From: Methanosarcina acetivorans C2A
Lineage (GTDB): Archaea > Halobacteriota > Methanosarcinia > Methanosarcinales > Methanosarcinaceae
Length of the DNA stretch: 64,000 nt
Reading direction: 5' to 3'
NCBI RefSeq assembly: GCF_000007345.1
Contig: NC_003552.1
Coordinates: 4,030,001-4,094,000 of the forward strand
The notes beneath the pieces are model-generated. The model saw only the letters and a program-made list of their open reading frames with translations. It searched no databases and was not told where the DNA came from. The position numbers and the translations under genes were made by a program. Positions 47,654 to 55,896 of this stretch are shown here, one piece after another (within the stretch, counting starts at the first letter, position 1; the number at the start of each line of letters is the position of its first letter).

Positions 47654-48715
47654 TCATTCCTCGCTAAAATACTTCCTGACAAGGAGAACTGCACTCGAAC
47701 CGATAAGAACCACCAGAAAGAGAGCAATTATCATCCCTTCCATTGTGAAATCCTGCCAGGAATGCACAGATACCCAAAGCCCGCTTCTTGTGACAAAGGT
47801 CGAGAAGATGACCAGAATAAAGGATACAAGTGCCAGCATAGGGAGCAGGAAACCATATTCTCCCTGCCGGGCCCTGAGCTTTGCGTGCAGATAAGCTGTT
47901 GCCGTAAGCCAGGGAATCAGGGACGAAGTCTCTACAGGATCCCAGGTCCAGTACCAGGCCCCCCAACCAAGCACCTCATACGCCCAGAAAGCTCCAAAGC
48001 CTATCCCGAGGGTAAGAAAGAGCCAGGAGACACGCATCCAGCCTGTTGCAAGTTCGGACCACCGGCTGTCTTTGAGGACAAGGCCTCCGATTGCAGCAGA
48101 GAACGGGAGGGTGAAGGCTGCATAGCCGAGGAACAGGAGAGGGGGGTGGATAGCCATCCAGGGGTTCCTGAGCAGGGGATTCATGCCCTGTCCGTAAGAA
48201 ACAACGAAAGGTTCCGCAAAGAGATTCCAGTTTGTAACATCAGGCACTCCCGTACCTGTATAATAGTACATGGAGAACGGGTTTTTCAACGCCAGGAGCA
48301 GCAGGAATACCGAGGCTACAAAGAGCGAAACCGACCTCATAATTGAAAAGATCTCGGTCTCCCGGAGGACTTTACCGGTGCCTGTAAAACGCGTTATTGC
48401 AAGCATTACGAAGATAAAACCTGTCCAGATCAGAAACGAGCCTTCCTGCCCTGCCCAGAGCGCAGAAAACCTGTAGTGCCAGGCAAGGTCGGTGCTTGAG
48501 TGCTGAAAGACGTAACTGTATTGCGTATCCACACCAAGCAAGTAGAAAGCAAGCAGGAATATAGCGAATACCAGTCCGACCCCTGCGATAAGTTCCAGTT
48601 TTTCGGAAAGGGCCAGAAATTTCCTGTCCTGCCTGAAGAAGTAAAGCAGGGAGGTTAAAAAAGCAAGCAGTCCGGAAGCCCCCGCTATCCAGATGAGTCC
48701 CATTCCAGTATTCAT
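47654..48715 (-). CDS. ccmF: Cytochrome c biogenesis protein, CcmF N-terminal half
   Basis: 353 aa and strongly hydrophobic. It carries the heme-handling tryptophan-rich motif WGAWYWTWDPVETSSLIPWL with downstream THR-like FVTRSGLWVSVHSW. Conserved His are in SSTDLAWHYRFSALWAGQEG and NPWMAIHPPLLFLGYAAFTL. This equals the first half of bacterial CcmF (about 650 aa), which attaches heme to c-type apocytochromes outside the membrane. The remainder is encoded by the gene just upstream, so CcmF is split here. GGTGAT precedes the ATG. Confidence 0.85.
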   Translation of the reverse strand: MNTGMGLIWIAGASGLLAFLTSLLYFFRQDRKFLALSEKLELIAGVGLVFAIFLLAFYLLGVDTQYSYVFQHSSTDLAWHYRFSALWAGQEGSFLIWTGFIFVMLAITRFTGTGKVLRETEIFSIMRSVSLFVASVFLLLLALKNPFSMYYYTGTGVPDVTNWNLFAEPFVVSYGQGMNPLLRNPWMAIHPPLLFLGYAAFTLPFSAAIGGLVLKDSRWSELATGWMRVSWLFLTLGIGFGAFWAYEVLGWGAWYWTWDPVETSSLIPWLTATAYLHAKLRARQGEYGFLLPMLALVSFILVIFSTFVTRSGLWVSVHSWQDFTMEGMIIALFLVVLIGSSAVLLVRKYFSEE

Positions 48716-48739
48716 ACGATCACCATCTGCACACCTGTC

Positions 48740-49759
48740 TCATACATTTTTTTTGCTAACGCGCTTCTTTTTACTGTCATTTTTGATTCCGTTTACCTGA
48801 GCTTCTCTTTCAGAATCAAGGGTTCCGGAAAGGCCGTTTCCGGGAGAACCTTTTTCCCCTGCAAGGGAATCCGAGATGAAGAGCATCAGGATACCCAGCA
48901 CCATCAGATAAAACCCGCCCCAGAGAGAAGTCATGAAGGGAACCTTTCGTACATAAAGTTCCACGGTCTGGGTTTTTGTATCCACGGATTTGGGGGCGAT
49001 AAAGAGTTCTTCCAGAAGTCCTCTGTGAATATAGGTCTCAGTGTAAGACTGTTCCCATTTGAAGTCGCTTATGTACCTGACCTGTCCGCTGTCAAAAGGC
49101 TGGCCCCACCTGTACACATCAAAATATACGGTGCTTACATAAGCCGAACCCTGGTAGTTCCCATAAGGAGCCCCTTCGATTCCCGAGGTGATGTTGGTAA
49201 CATGAATGCTGTATCCCATGGACTGGAAAGTGCCCACCTCTCCCACAGGGACAGCAGCAGAGTCTTCAAGCTTCATGTTGGTGCTGAAGAGAATGCCAAC
49301 AAGGAGCAGGACTACCCCAAGGTGGATGATATGAGAGCCTGCCCTCCGAAGAGTTCCTTTCAGGGTCTTTTCCTTAGAAGAAAGTAGCCTGTACATAACC
49401 GCAAAGAGAGCTACTGCGAGGAGTGAAAACGAGATATTGACAGGCAGACTTGAAAAAGGGGAAAAAACAACCGAAAGTACGGAGCCTGCAACTCCGAGCC
49501 CGAGTGCGAGAAGAGCTTCCTTTTTCCCTGCACTCCCGAGCAGGAGACACAGGGTCAAAAGCATTACGAGGGCAAGGGTAGGCAGGGCTGCCCGCAGATT
49601 AAAATAGGCAGAATCGAGCAGGATTTCTTCTCCTGTACTGACCCTCAAGATAAATGGGGTTAAAAGCCCCATCGTTATCAGAGCGGCAAGCAGCACCAGC
49701 ACAGAGACTGTAGCAAATATGGTGCTGCGAACTGTGAGAACATCGCTTAGCTTTTTCAT
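48740..49759 (-). CDS. Cytochrome c biogenesis protein, CcmF C-terminal half
   Basis: 339 aa from the ATG at 49757-49759 (KKLSDVLTVRSTIFATVSVL). Five or six membrane helices surround GSHIIHLGVVLLLVGILFST, matching the His-containing segment of the CcmF C-terminal part. An exported beta-rich domain follows (GSAYVSTVYFDVYRWGQPFD), then a final helix and a basic tail. It precedes the N-terminal half by 24 bp on the same strand, so the two parts occur in inverted order as an operon. No other Ccm genes lie in the window. Confidence 0.75.
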   Translation of the reverse strand: MKKLSDVLTVRSTIFATVSVLVLLAALITMGLLTPFILRVSTGEEILLDSAYFNLRAALPTLALVMLLTLCLLLGSAGKKEALLALGLGVAGSVLSVVFSPFSSLPVNISFSLLAVALFAVMYRLLSSKEKTLKGTLRRAGSHIIHLGVVLLLVGILFSTNMKLEDSAAVPVGEVGTFQSMGYSIHVTNITSGIEGAPYGNYQGSAYVSTVYFDVYRWGQPFDSGQVRYISDFKWEQSYTETYIHRGLLEELFIAPKSVDTKTQTVELYVRKVPFMTSLWGGFYLMVLGILMLFISDSLAGEKGSPGNGLSGTLDSEREAQVNGIKNDSKKKRVSKKNV

Positions 49760-50073
49760 AAAAAACCTTGAGAAAGTGAATAAAAAATAAAACTTCATAA
49801 ATAAATACAATTAAATGGGGAATAATAGTTTACTTAAACGCCCATTATTTAAAAGTACCTGAAAAAGTCGCAGGATACGGGAAGAAGAGAGCGGAAAATA
49901 ATTATATTGTCCACCTGCAAGCAAGTCATGCAAAAAAATAAAAAGAATAAGGATATGGAAGGAACTTAACTTCTGCCTCAGGAAAGGATAAACCGGAAAT
50001 TAGAGCGTTATTAAAGATTAGAAAGTTAAGAGTTGATACTACGATCGAGCTGATAATCAAGGCATTCTGGCTG

Positions 50074-50601
50074 ATGCTTCCTGCCTACCTCTCCAACCCC
50101 TTCGCAGCCGTCTTCGGGGGAGGAAAGCCTATTGACGGGGGTAGGACTTATAAGGACGGGAGAAGGATTCTCGGAGACGGGAAGACCTACAGAGGACTCT
50201 TTTCAGGCATATTTTGCGGATTTCTTGCAGGATGCATTGAGATCTGGCTGAGTATGAGAGGTTTTGAGATCATGGGAATCAAAATGCCTACCTTTGGCCC
50301 GAACTACGCAAGCGCTCTGATTGTTGTTCTTGCCCTTCCCTCCGGCGCCCTGTTCGGGGATATGTTCAAGAGCTTTTTCAAGCGCAGGATGGGCCTGAAA
50401 AGAGGAGCGTCCCTGCCTCTTGTAGACCAGCTGGACTTCGTTGTAGGTGCCTGGTTTTTCACATACCTTGCAGCCCCGGAATGGTTCGTGAGCAATTTCA
50501 CAACCGGGATCGCGCTTACAGTCCTCATAATGACTCCCCTGCTCCATCTTACAACAAACATAATCGGATACTTTATAGGGGTCAAGAAAGAACCCTGGTA
50601 A
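50074..50601 (+). CDS. carS: CDP-archaeol synthase
   Basis: 175 aa as drawn. CarS joins CTP and unsaturated archaetidic acid to give CDP-archaeol, the activated lipid for archaeal polar head groups. The family motifs FGGGKPIDGGR, RRILGDGKTYRGLFSGIFCG and SLPLVDQLDFVVGAW are intact, with four to five membrane helices. Coding similarity appears to extend upstream of the ATG (codons from about 50017 read IRKLRVDTTIELIIKAFWL, a normal first helix), but the frame contains no ATG, GTG or TTG there. Either an ATT start at 50017 is used or the start is damaged. Cotranscribed with pyrE on position. Confidence 0.9.
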   Translation: MLPAYLSNPFAAVFGGGKPIDGGRTYKDGRRILGDGKTYRGLFSGIFCGFLAGCIEIWLSMRGFEIMGIKMPTFGPNYASALIVVLALPSGALFGDMFKSFFKRRMGLKRGASLPLVDQLDFVVGAWFFTYLAAPEWFVSNFTTGIALTVLIMTPLLHLTTNIIGYFIGVKKEPW

Positions 50602-50714
50602 AAAATTCTCCAGAAAAAATTAATGAAACTCCGCATGAGAAGAAGACCCTGTATAAGGAAGACCCTGTATGAGAGAAAAACTTGAGAAAAATGGGAAAAA
50701 CTACTGGTGAAAGA

Positions 50715-51278
50715 ATGAGCCAATCAAAACCAGATACCGGAAACGAAATAGAGACACAGAAACAGGAACTGATCGCAGCCCTCAAAGCCTGCGGAGCTGT
50801 CCGCTACGGGGACTTCACGCTCTCCTCGGGAAAGAAAAGCAAATACTACATCGATATCAAGAAAGCCAGCACCGACCCCAAAACCCTGAAAATCATTGCC
50901 AGGCAGGCAGCCCTCCGGGTAAAGGAAATGGGTGTGGGTACCGTTGCGGGTGTGGAACTCGGAGGAGTACCCCTGGCAACTGCAGTTTCCCTCGAAACAG
51001 GGCTCCCCCTGTTGATAGTCCGAAAATCCGTAAAGGAATACGGCACAAAAAGCAGGTTTGTAGGAGACCTCAGACCCGAAGACAGGCTGGTAATGCTCGA
51101 AGACGTAACAACCAGCGGAGGCTCGGTCCGGGACGCAATCAAGGTTGTAAGGGAAACCGGAGCCTGCGTCAAATACGTAATCACCGTAGTGGACCGGGAA
51201 GAAGGAGCAAAGGAAAAACTCAAAGAAGCAGATGCCGAACTCGTGCCCCTGGTAACTGCAAGTGACCTCCTAAAGTAA
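50715..51278 (+). CDS. pyrE: Orotate phosphoribosyltransferase
   Basis: 187 aa from the ATG at 50715, chosen for the GGTGAAAGA site and family length; a start at 50682 is less likely. It converts orotate and PRPP to orotidine monophosphate in pyrimidine synthesis. The opening FTLSSGKKSKYYIDIKKA, VAGVELGGVPLATAVSLET, LIVRKSVKEYGTKSR (catalytic Lys loop) and the PRPP-binding MLEDVTTSGGSVRDAIK are all present. It follows carS by 113 bp on the same strand. Confidence 0.95.
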   Translation: MSQSKPDTGNEIETQKQELIAALKACGAVRYGDFTLSSGKKSKYYIDIKKASTDPKTLKIIARQAALRVKEMGVGTVAGVELGGVPLATAVSLETGLPLLIVRKSVKEYGTKSRFVGDLRPEDRLVMLEDVTTSGGSVRDAIKVVRETGACVKYVITVVDREEGAKEKLKEADAELVPLVTASDLLK

Positions 51279-51394
51279 GGGAAGTGCCTGAACACTTTCC
51301 CGGTCCTCTATTTTAACGATATAACAGACGAACCATACTGACGTCAAGAGAATGACGCCAAAAGAAACTGAATCCATAATTGTCCTCACTGTTC

Positions 51395-52200
51395 AAAGAA
51401 TATTCTCTTGACCCAGAGAACCGCATTTAAATTCACAGAGAAACCTAAGCACCCCCGCCAGCTTGTCTGGCGGCTCTTCACAAAAAGCAGAAAAAAGAAG
51501 TTTGATTAAAAAAGAGACAAAGAAGAAGCCTATATTCGGCAGGTCGACATTAGATTTTGAGAATTTTTACTGATTATGTTTTTCATACATTATATTAATA
51601 GATAAGTGGTTTGAAACTGGTTAACATATAACTCAAATCTTACGACCTATATAAGTAACGAAACATTTTTGCAGTAATGTTTAATGTGGAAGAAAATGTG
51701 TTTTCCCACAAAAACACTATCAGTAAAAATACTTGGAAAAAATCAAGTTACCTGCCGAAAGCAGGAAGACAGGCTGTCTCAAAACTAAAGTTAATTCTAC
51801 AATTGTGTCAAATTTTTCTACTACAAGGTTAATTCATGTGTAAATTTCTCTAATTTAGGTGGTCTTGTTTTTAAATTCAACGTTGCTCATTATCCAATTG
51901 TAGAAATGGTTTGAGTTTTGAGACAGCCTGAAGAAGAGTATTTTTTCGATATAATTTGATTTGTTCTTTCTCGTTTGTATTACAGCTTCTTTGATAGTTT
52001 TTTACATTACTGGTTTTTCTTCTTCTTTTCAGTCATTTTGGAAAAGACCGCTCTCCTGCGTCGAGCGGGACATAAACGGTTCAGGATAGTGAATGACATT
52101 GAACGGGTCAGATAGATCTATTATTTTAGTTCGCCTGAGTGAGTTTCACAATTCCAAGCCATAAATTAGCCATCTTGAGCGAAACGACCTGTAAAAACCC
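51395..52200. repeat. Dispersed intergenic repeat, copy 4, interrupted by a MITE
   Basis: It shares the module order of the 41700-42180 copy: GCCAGCTTGTCTGGCGGCTC, CTTCACAAAAAGC, GACCGCTCTCCTGCGTCGAG near 52047, and CTTGAGCGAAACGAC near 52178. The copy is split by extra DNA including the 161-bp MITE at 51770-51930. Confidence 0.65.
51770..51930. mobile_element. MITE, 161 bp, copy B
   Basis: It differs from the copy at 37163-37323 at about one base. It has the same 17-bp terminal inverted repeats and its own AAGA target duplication (51766-51769, 51931-51934). No coding capacity. Confidence 0.93.
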
Positions 52201-52465
52201 ATCAAAAACGTTAAAACTAACTGATTTTTTATATAAATTTGAGCTTGACAATGAGAAGATATTTATCAGAAGAAATAGAGAATTAGGAAATCCTTTTATT
52301 GTGTTATTGGTTAAAAATATCACCCATAAAGATAAAAATACTTTTGAAGTAGAAAGAAAGGTCTTGCGAACCCCAGAATCCATTACCTTTTCTTCACTGA
52401 ATTTCCCCCTTAGATATCAAGAACAAATTCAGGTTAAAATAAATTTTTTTGAACAAGGAGAATGA
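52139..52465 (+). pseudogene. Gene remnant or chimeric hypothetical protein upstream of purD
   Basis: 108 aa. The first 20 or so residues are read from the dispersed repeat, while residues 28-108 have normal composition (FLYKFELDNEKIFIRRNREL, then NPFIVLLVKNITHKDKN and NFPLRYQEQIQVKINF). This suggests the 3' end of a gene whose beginning was replaced. Its TGA overlaps the purD ATG as ATGA, behind AAGGAG. I do not recognise the domain. It may survive as a short protein, or only as a leader that couples translation into purD. Confidence 0.45.
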
Positions 52466-53787
52466 AAATGAAGATTTTGCTCATCGGCGGCGGCGGAAGG
52501 GAACACGCAATTGCCGAAGGAATTAAGGAAAGCAAGCATAACCCCATCCTTTATGCGTTAATGGCAAAGAAAAACCCCGGAATTGCCGCCCTCTGTGAGG
52601 ATTTCCTGCTTGAAAAGGAAACCGAGGTTGAAAAAATCGTTGAATATGCAAAAGCCAGGAACATTGAAATGGCTTTTGTGGGGCCTGAAGCGCCGCTTGC
52701 TGCCGGAGTTGCAGATGCCCTCTGGGAAGCCGGGATTCCTGTCGTAGGCCCTAAAAAAGCCTGTGCGGTTATTGAGTTTGATAAGGCATGGGCAAGAAAT
52801 TTCATGAAGAAATACGGAATCGAAGGCTGCCCTGCTTATGAGGTTTTCACGGAAGAAGCTCCTGCACATGCCTTCATTGAAAAGCTGGGCGATGTTGCAG
52901 TCAAGCCCTCGGGGCTCACGGGCGGGAAAGGCGTAAAGGTTATGGGCGACCAGCTTCCTGACCTCAAAGCTGCCAAAGATTATACAAGCGAGCTTCTGGA
53001 AAAAGGGCCCGTAGTTATTGAGGAGCGTTTCATAGGAGAAGAATTTACCCTCCAGGCTTTTGTGGACGGAAAAAACCTTGCTTTTTTCCCTGCGGTGCAG
53101 GATCATAAGAGAGCTTATGAAGGGGACCTCGGCCCGAATACGGGCGGGATGGGCTCATATACCGATGCGGGAGAAATTCTTCCTTTCATGCTTGCCGGAG
53201 ATATCGAGCAGGCAAAAAAGATCATGCAGCATACCGTAACAGCGCTTCATGAGGAAACAGGGACGGGATACCAGGGCGTTCTTTACGGGCAATTTATCCT
53301 TACAGCCAGCGGCCCCAAAGTCGTGGAGTTCAATGCGCGGTTCGGGGACCCTGAAGCCATGAATGTTATCCCCCTTATCGAGACTGATTTTACAGAAATT
53401 ATGTCGGCTGTGGTAAAAAGCACCCTTGATTCCCTGCCTGTAAAGTTCAGCAGGAAAGCGACGGTCTGCAAATACGCAGTCCCGGCAGGCTACCCGGATA
53501 ATCCAGAAAAAGACAGTGAAGTGCTTGTAGGAGACGTGGGAGAAGCTTCAGTCTACTATGCAAGTGTGTATGAAAAGGAAGGAAAAATTTACACCACCGG
53601 CTCCCGAGCCGTTGCTGTTGTAGGGCGTGCGGAAACAATAGATGCTGCAGAAAAAATCGCCCAGAATGCTCTTGAAAATATTCAGGGTAAACTCTTCTTC
53701 CGGAAAGACATCGGCACTGCCAGTCTTATCCAGAAAAGAATCGACCATATGAAAGAACTTAGAGGCGGACTGTCTCAAAAGCAATGA
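52462..53787 (+). CDS. purD: Phosphoribosylamine-glycine ligase (GARS)
   Basis: 441 aa of the ATP-grasp superfamily. It adds glycine to phosphoribosylamine in purine synthesis. The opening [71 protein letters not shown] and [20 protein letters not shown] are all diagnostic. AAGGAG precedes the start; a second ATG 6 nt later is possible. It is coupled to a short upstream remnant by ATGA. Confidence 0.95.
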   Translation: MKMKILLIGGGGREHAIAEGIKESKHNPILYALMAKKNPGIAALCEDFLLEKETEVEKIVEYAKARNIEMAFVGPEAPLAAGVADALWEAGIPVVGPKKACAVIEFDKAWARNFMKKYGIEGCPAYEVFTEEAPAHAFIEKLGDVAVKPSGLTGGKGVKVMGDQLPDLKAAKDYTSELLEKGPVVIEERFIGEEFTLQAFVDGKNLAFFPAVQDHKRAYEGDLGPNTGGMGSYTDAGEILPFMLAGDIEQAKKIMQHTVTALHEETGTGYQGVLYGQFILTASGPKVVEFNARFGDPEAMNVIPLIETDFTEIMSAVVKSTLDSLPVKFSRKATVCKYAVPAGYPDNPEKDSEVLVGDVGEASVYYASVYEKEGKIYTTGSRAVAVVGRAETIDAAEKIAQNALENIQGKLFFRKDIGTASLIQKRIDHMKELRGGLSQKQ

Positions 53788-53893
53788 AGGAGTACAGCGC
53801 GTAAATAATGCGTTAATAAATACTGCGTTAATAAGTACTATGCAGTAGTATAAAAATTCAAATTCGGCCAGAACGAAGTCGGGGTTTGAGACG

Positions 53894-54802
53894 ATGAAGA
53901 GAGATGTACTTTCAATAACTGACCTGTCGAAGGAGGAGATTTACGAACTCCTTGAATCGGCAGCGGACCTGAAAGCAAAGCGCAAGGCAGGAGAATCTAC
54001 CGAGTACCTGAAAAACAAAAGTCTCGGGATGATTTTCGAAAAATCCTCTACAAGGACCAGAGTATCCTTTGAGGTTGCAATGACTGATTTCGGAGGGCAT
54101 GCCCTTTACCTGAACTCCAGGGACATCCAGGTCGGCAGAGGCGAGACAATTGAAGATACAGCCAGGACCCTTTCCGGTTACCTGCACGGGCTGATGGCAA
54201 GGGTCATGAGCCACGATACCGTGGAAAAGCTTGCCAAATATTCAACCATGCCCGTGATCAATGCCCTCTCAGACAGGGAACACCCCTGCCAGATCCTCGG
54301 GGACTTCATGACCATCATGGAGTTTAAGAAAAAATTCGAAGGCCTGAAGTTCGCCTGGGTAGGAGACGGAAACAATGTCTGTAATTCAGCCCTGCTGGGC
54401 TCGGCCATCATGGGAATGGAGTTTGCCGTTGCCTGCCCGAAAGGCTACGAGCCCAAAGCCGAGTTCCTCGAACAGGCAAAAGCTCTCGGAGGCAAGTTTA
54501 CAATTACAGATGACCCGAAAGTTGCAGCCAAAGACGCCGACATTATCTATACGGATGTCTGGGTCTCCATGGGTGACGAAGCCGAACAGGAGAAGCGCCT
54601 GAGAGAATTTGCTTCCTTCCAGGTCAACACCGAACTCCTCGGCGTTGCAAAGCCGGACGTAATAGTGATGCACTGCCTGCCCGCCCGGAGAGGCCTTGAA
54701 ATTACGGACGAGGTAATGGACGGCCCGAACTCCGTAATCTTCGAAGAGGCAGAAAACCGCCTGCATGCCCAGAAAGCCCTTATCCTGAAATTGATGAGAT
54801 AA
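53894..54802 (+). CDS. argF: Ornithine carbamoyltransferase
   Basis: 302 aa, typical length. It makes citrulline from ornithine and carbamoyl phosphate in arginine synthesis. The carbamoyl-phosphate loop [61 protein letters not shown] and the ornithine-site [11 protein letters not shown] are intact. It follows purD after about 106 bp, with AT-rich spacer, so it may have its own promoter. Confidence 0.95.
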   Translation: MKRDVLSITDLSKEEIYELLESAADLKAKRKAGESTEYLKNKSLGMIFEKSSTRTRVSFEVAMTDFGGHALYLNSRDIQVGRGETIEDTARTLSGYLHGLMARVMSHDTVEKLAKYSTMPVINALSDREHPCQILGDFMTIMEFKKKFEGLKFAWVGDGNNVCNSALLGSAIMGMEFAVACPKGYEPKAEFLEQAKALGGKFTITDDPKVAAKDADIIYTDVWVSMGDEAEQEKRLREFASFQVNTELLGVAKPDVIVMHCLPARRGLEITDEVMDGPNSVIFEEAENRLHAQKALILKLMR

Positions 54803-55008
54803 ATTTTCATCAATTTCCCCCCTTTTCTTCAAAAGCCCATATCCGAATGGGTCTCGAGCCTGAAAGGAAAACATTATTACCTTCTTTCCTTACGAAGCAA
54901 AAGCCTTAAAAAAGTGATCCGGCTTTTCATATCCCGAAAAGGATTTCAAGGAAAAAGTATAAAAACAAAGAGCACTACTATGTGCTGCTGAAACATAAGC
55001 TACATAGT

Positions 55009-55093
55009 GCGAGAGTTGCCCAGCCAGGTCAAAGGCGCCAGGTTCAGAGCCTGGTCTTGTAGGAGTTCGTGCGTTCGAATCGCACCTCTCGCA
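55009..55093 (+). tRNA. tRNA-Leu (CAG)
   Basis: A class II tRNA with acceptor GCGAGAG/CTCTCGC, anticodon loop TTCAGAG on stem CCAGG/CCTGG, a long variable arm (about TCTTGTAGGAGTTC), and T arm GTGCGTTCGAATCGCAC. Discriminator A at 55093; CCA is not encoded. The IS1-like element begins about 40 bp downstream. Confidence 0.93.
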
Positions 55094-55135
55094 CTCTTTC
55101 TTTTTTTAAAAGACATATTATCAGCCATTACAGCA

Positions 55136-55881
55136 TTTGGCATTGGTAGTTAATTATAGTTGTATATTATGAAAACCTATATTTCTGCATGAACTGCCCA
55201 AGATGCAAAAGTTCCAATCACACAAAAAACGGTATAGTTTGTGGACGTCAACACTACAAATGCCACGATTGTGGATATAACTATTCAGTCGAGCTAAAAT
55301 CAACTGCTAGTTCTCCTTTAGTTAAGAGACAGGCTTTGCAACTTTATCTTGAGGGATTAGGATTTCGCTCAATAGGACGATTTTTAGGGGTAAGTCATGT
55401 TTCTGTCCAAAAATGGATAAAGAAATTTGGTCAGGAGATAGAGGAGCTAAAAAGCGAAAATGAGATCTCTATTGTTGAACTGGATGAGATGCACACTTAC
55501 ATCGGTAACAAAAAAAATATTGCTGGATCTGGATTGCTGTTGATAGAGTTGGGAAAAAGTTCATCAACTGCTCTTTTGGTAGCAGAGGAACGAAAACTGG
55601 ACAACTACTCTGGGAAAAATTAAAGAAGAAAGAGATTGGAGAAGTGATGACTGATCACTGGAGGGCATATGCAGAGTTTATTCCTGAAACCATTCATACT
55701 CAATCCAAAGCAGAAAAGTATACAGTTGAAGGATATAACAGCATATTGAGGCACTTTCTGGCAAGGTTGAGACGAAAGACAAAGTGTTATACGAAGAGTC
55801 TTGAAATGCTAAAGTACTCTGTTCTTCTATTGATGAAACACAGAAATAAAAAGTTATCTATATTTAATTAACAATACCAAA
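55136..55881 (+). mobile_element. IS1-family insertion sequence
   Basis: Imperfect inverted ends, TTTGGCATTGGTAGTTAATT at 55136-55155 and the complement of TTTGGTATTGTTAATTAA at the right end (55864-55881), enclose a frameshifted IS1-type transposase. No clear target duplication is seen, and the boundaries are approximate. The IS1182-like element begins only about 15 bp later. Confidence 0.65.
55189..55871 (+). pseudogene. IS1-family transposase with -1 frameshift
   Basis: An N-terminal zinc ribbon (MNCPRCKSSNHTKNG, then YKCHDCGYNYS), a helix-turn-helix (LGFRSIGRFLGVSHVSVQKW) and the IS1 catalytic residues, Asp in VELDEMHTYIG, Asp in TDHWRAY and Glu in VEGYNSILRHFLARLRRKTK, are in place. Frame is lost at a run of eight A at about 55510-55517. 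A -1 shift there restores GNKKKYCWIWIAVDRVGKKF and continues to the second frame from 55644. It could be programmed slippage or inactivation. Reads as a 227-aa protein if shifted. Confidence 0.8.
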
Positions 55882-55896
55882 TAAAAATACATTGTA

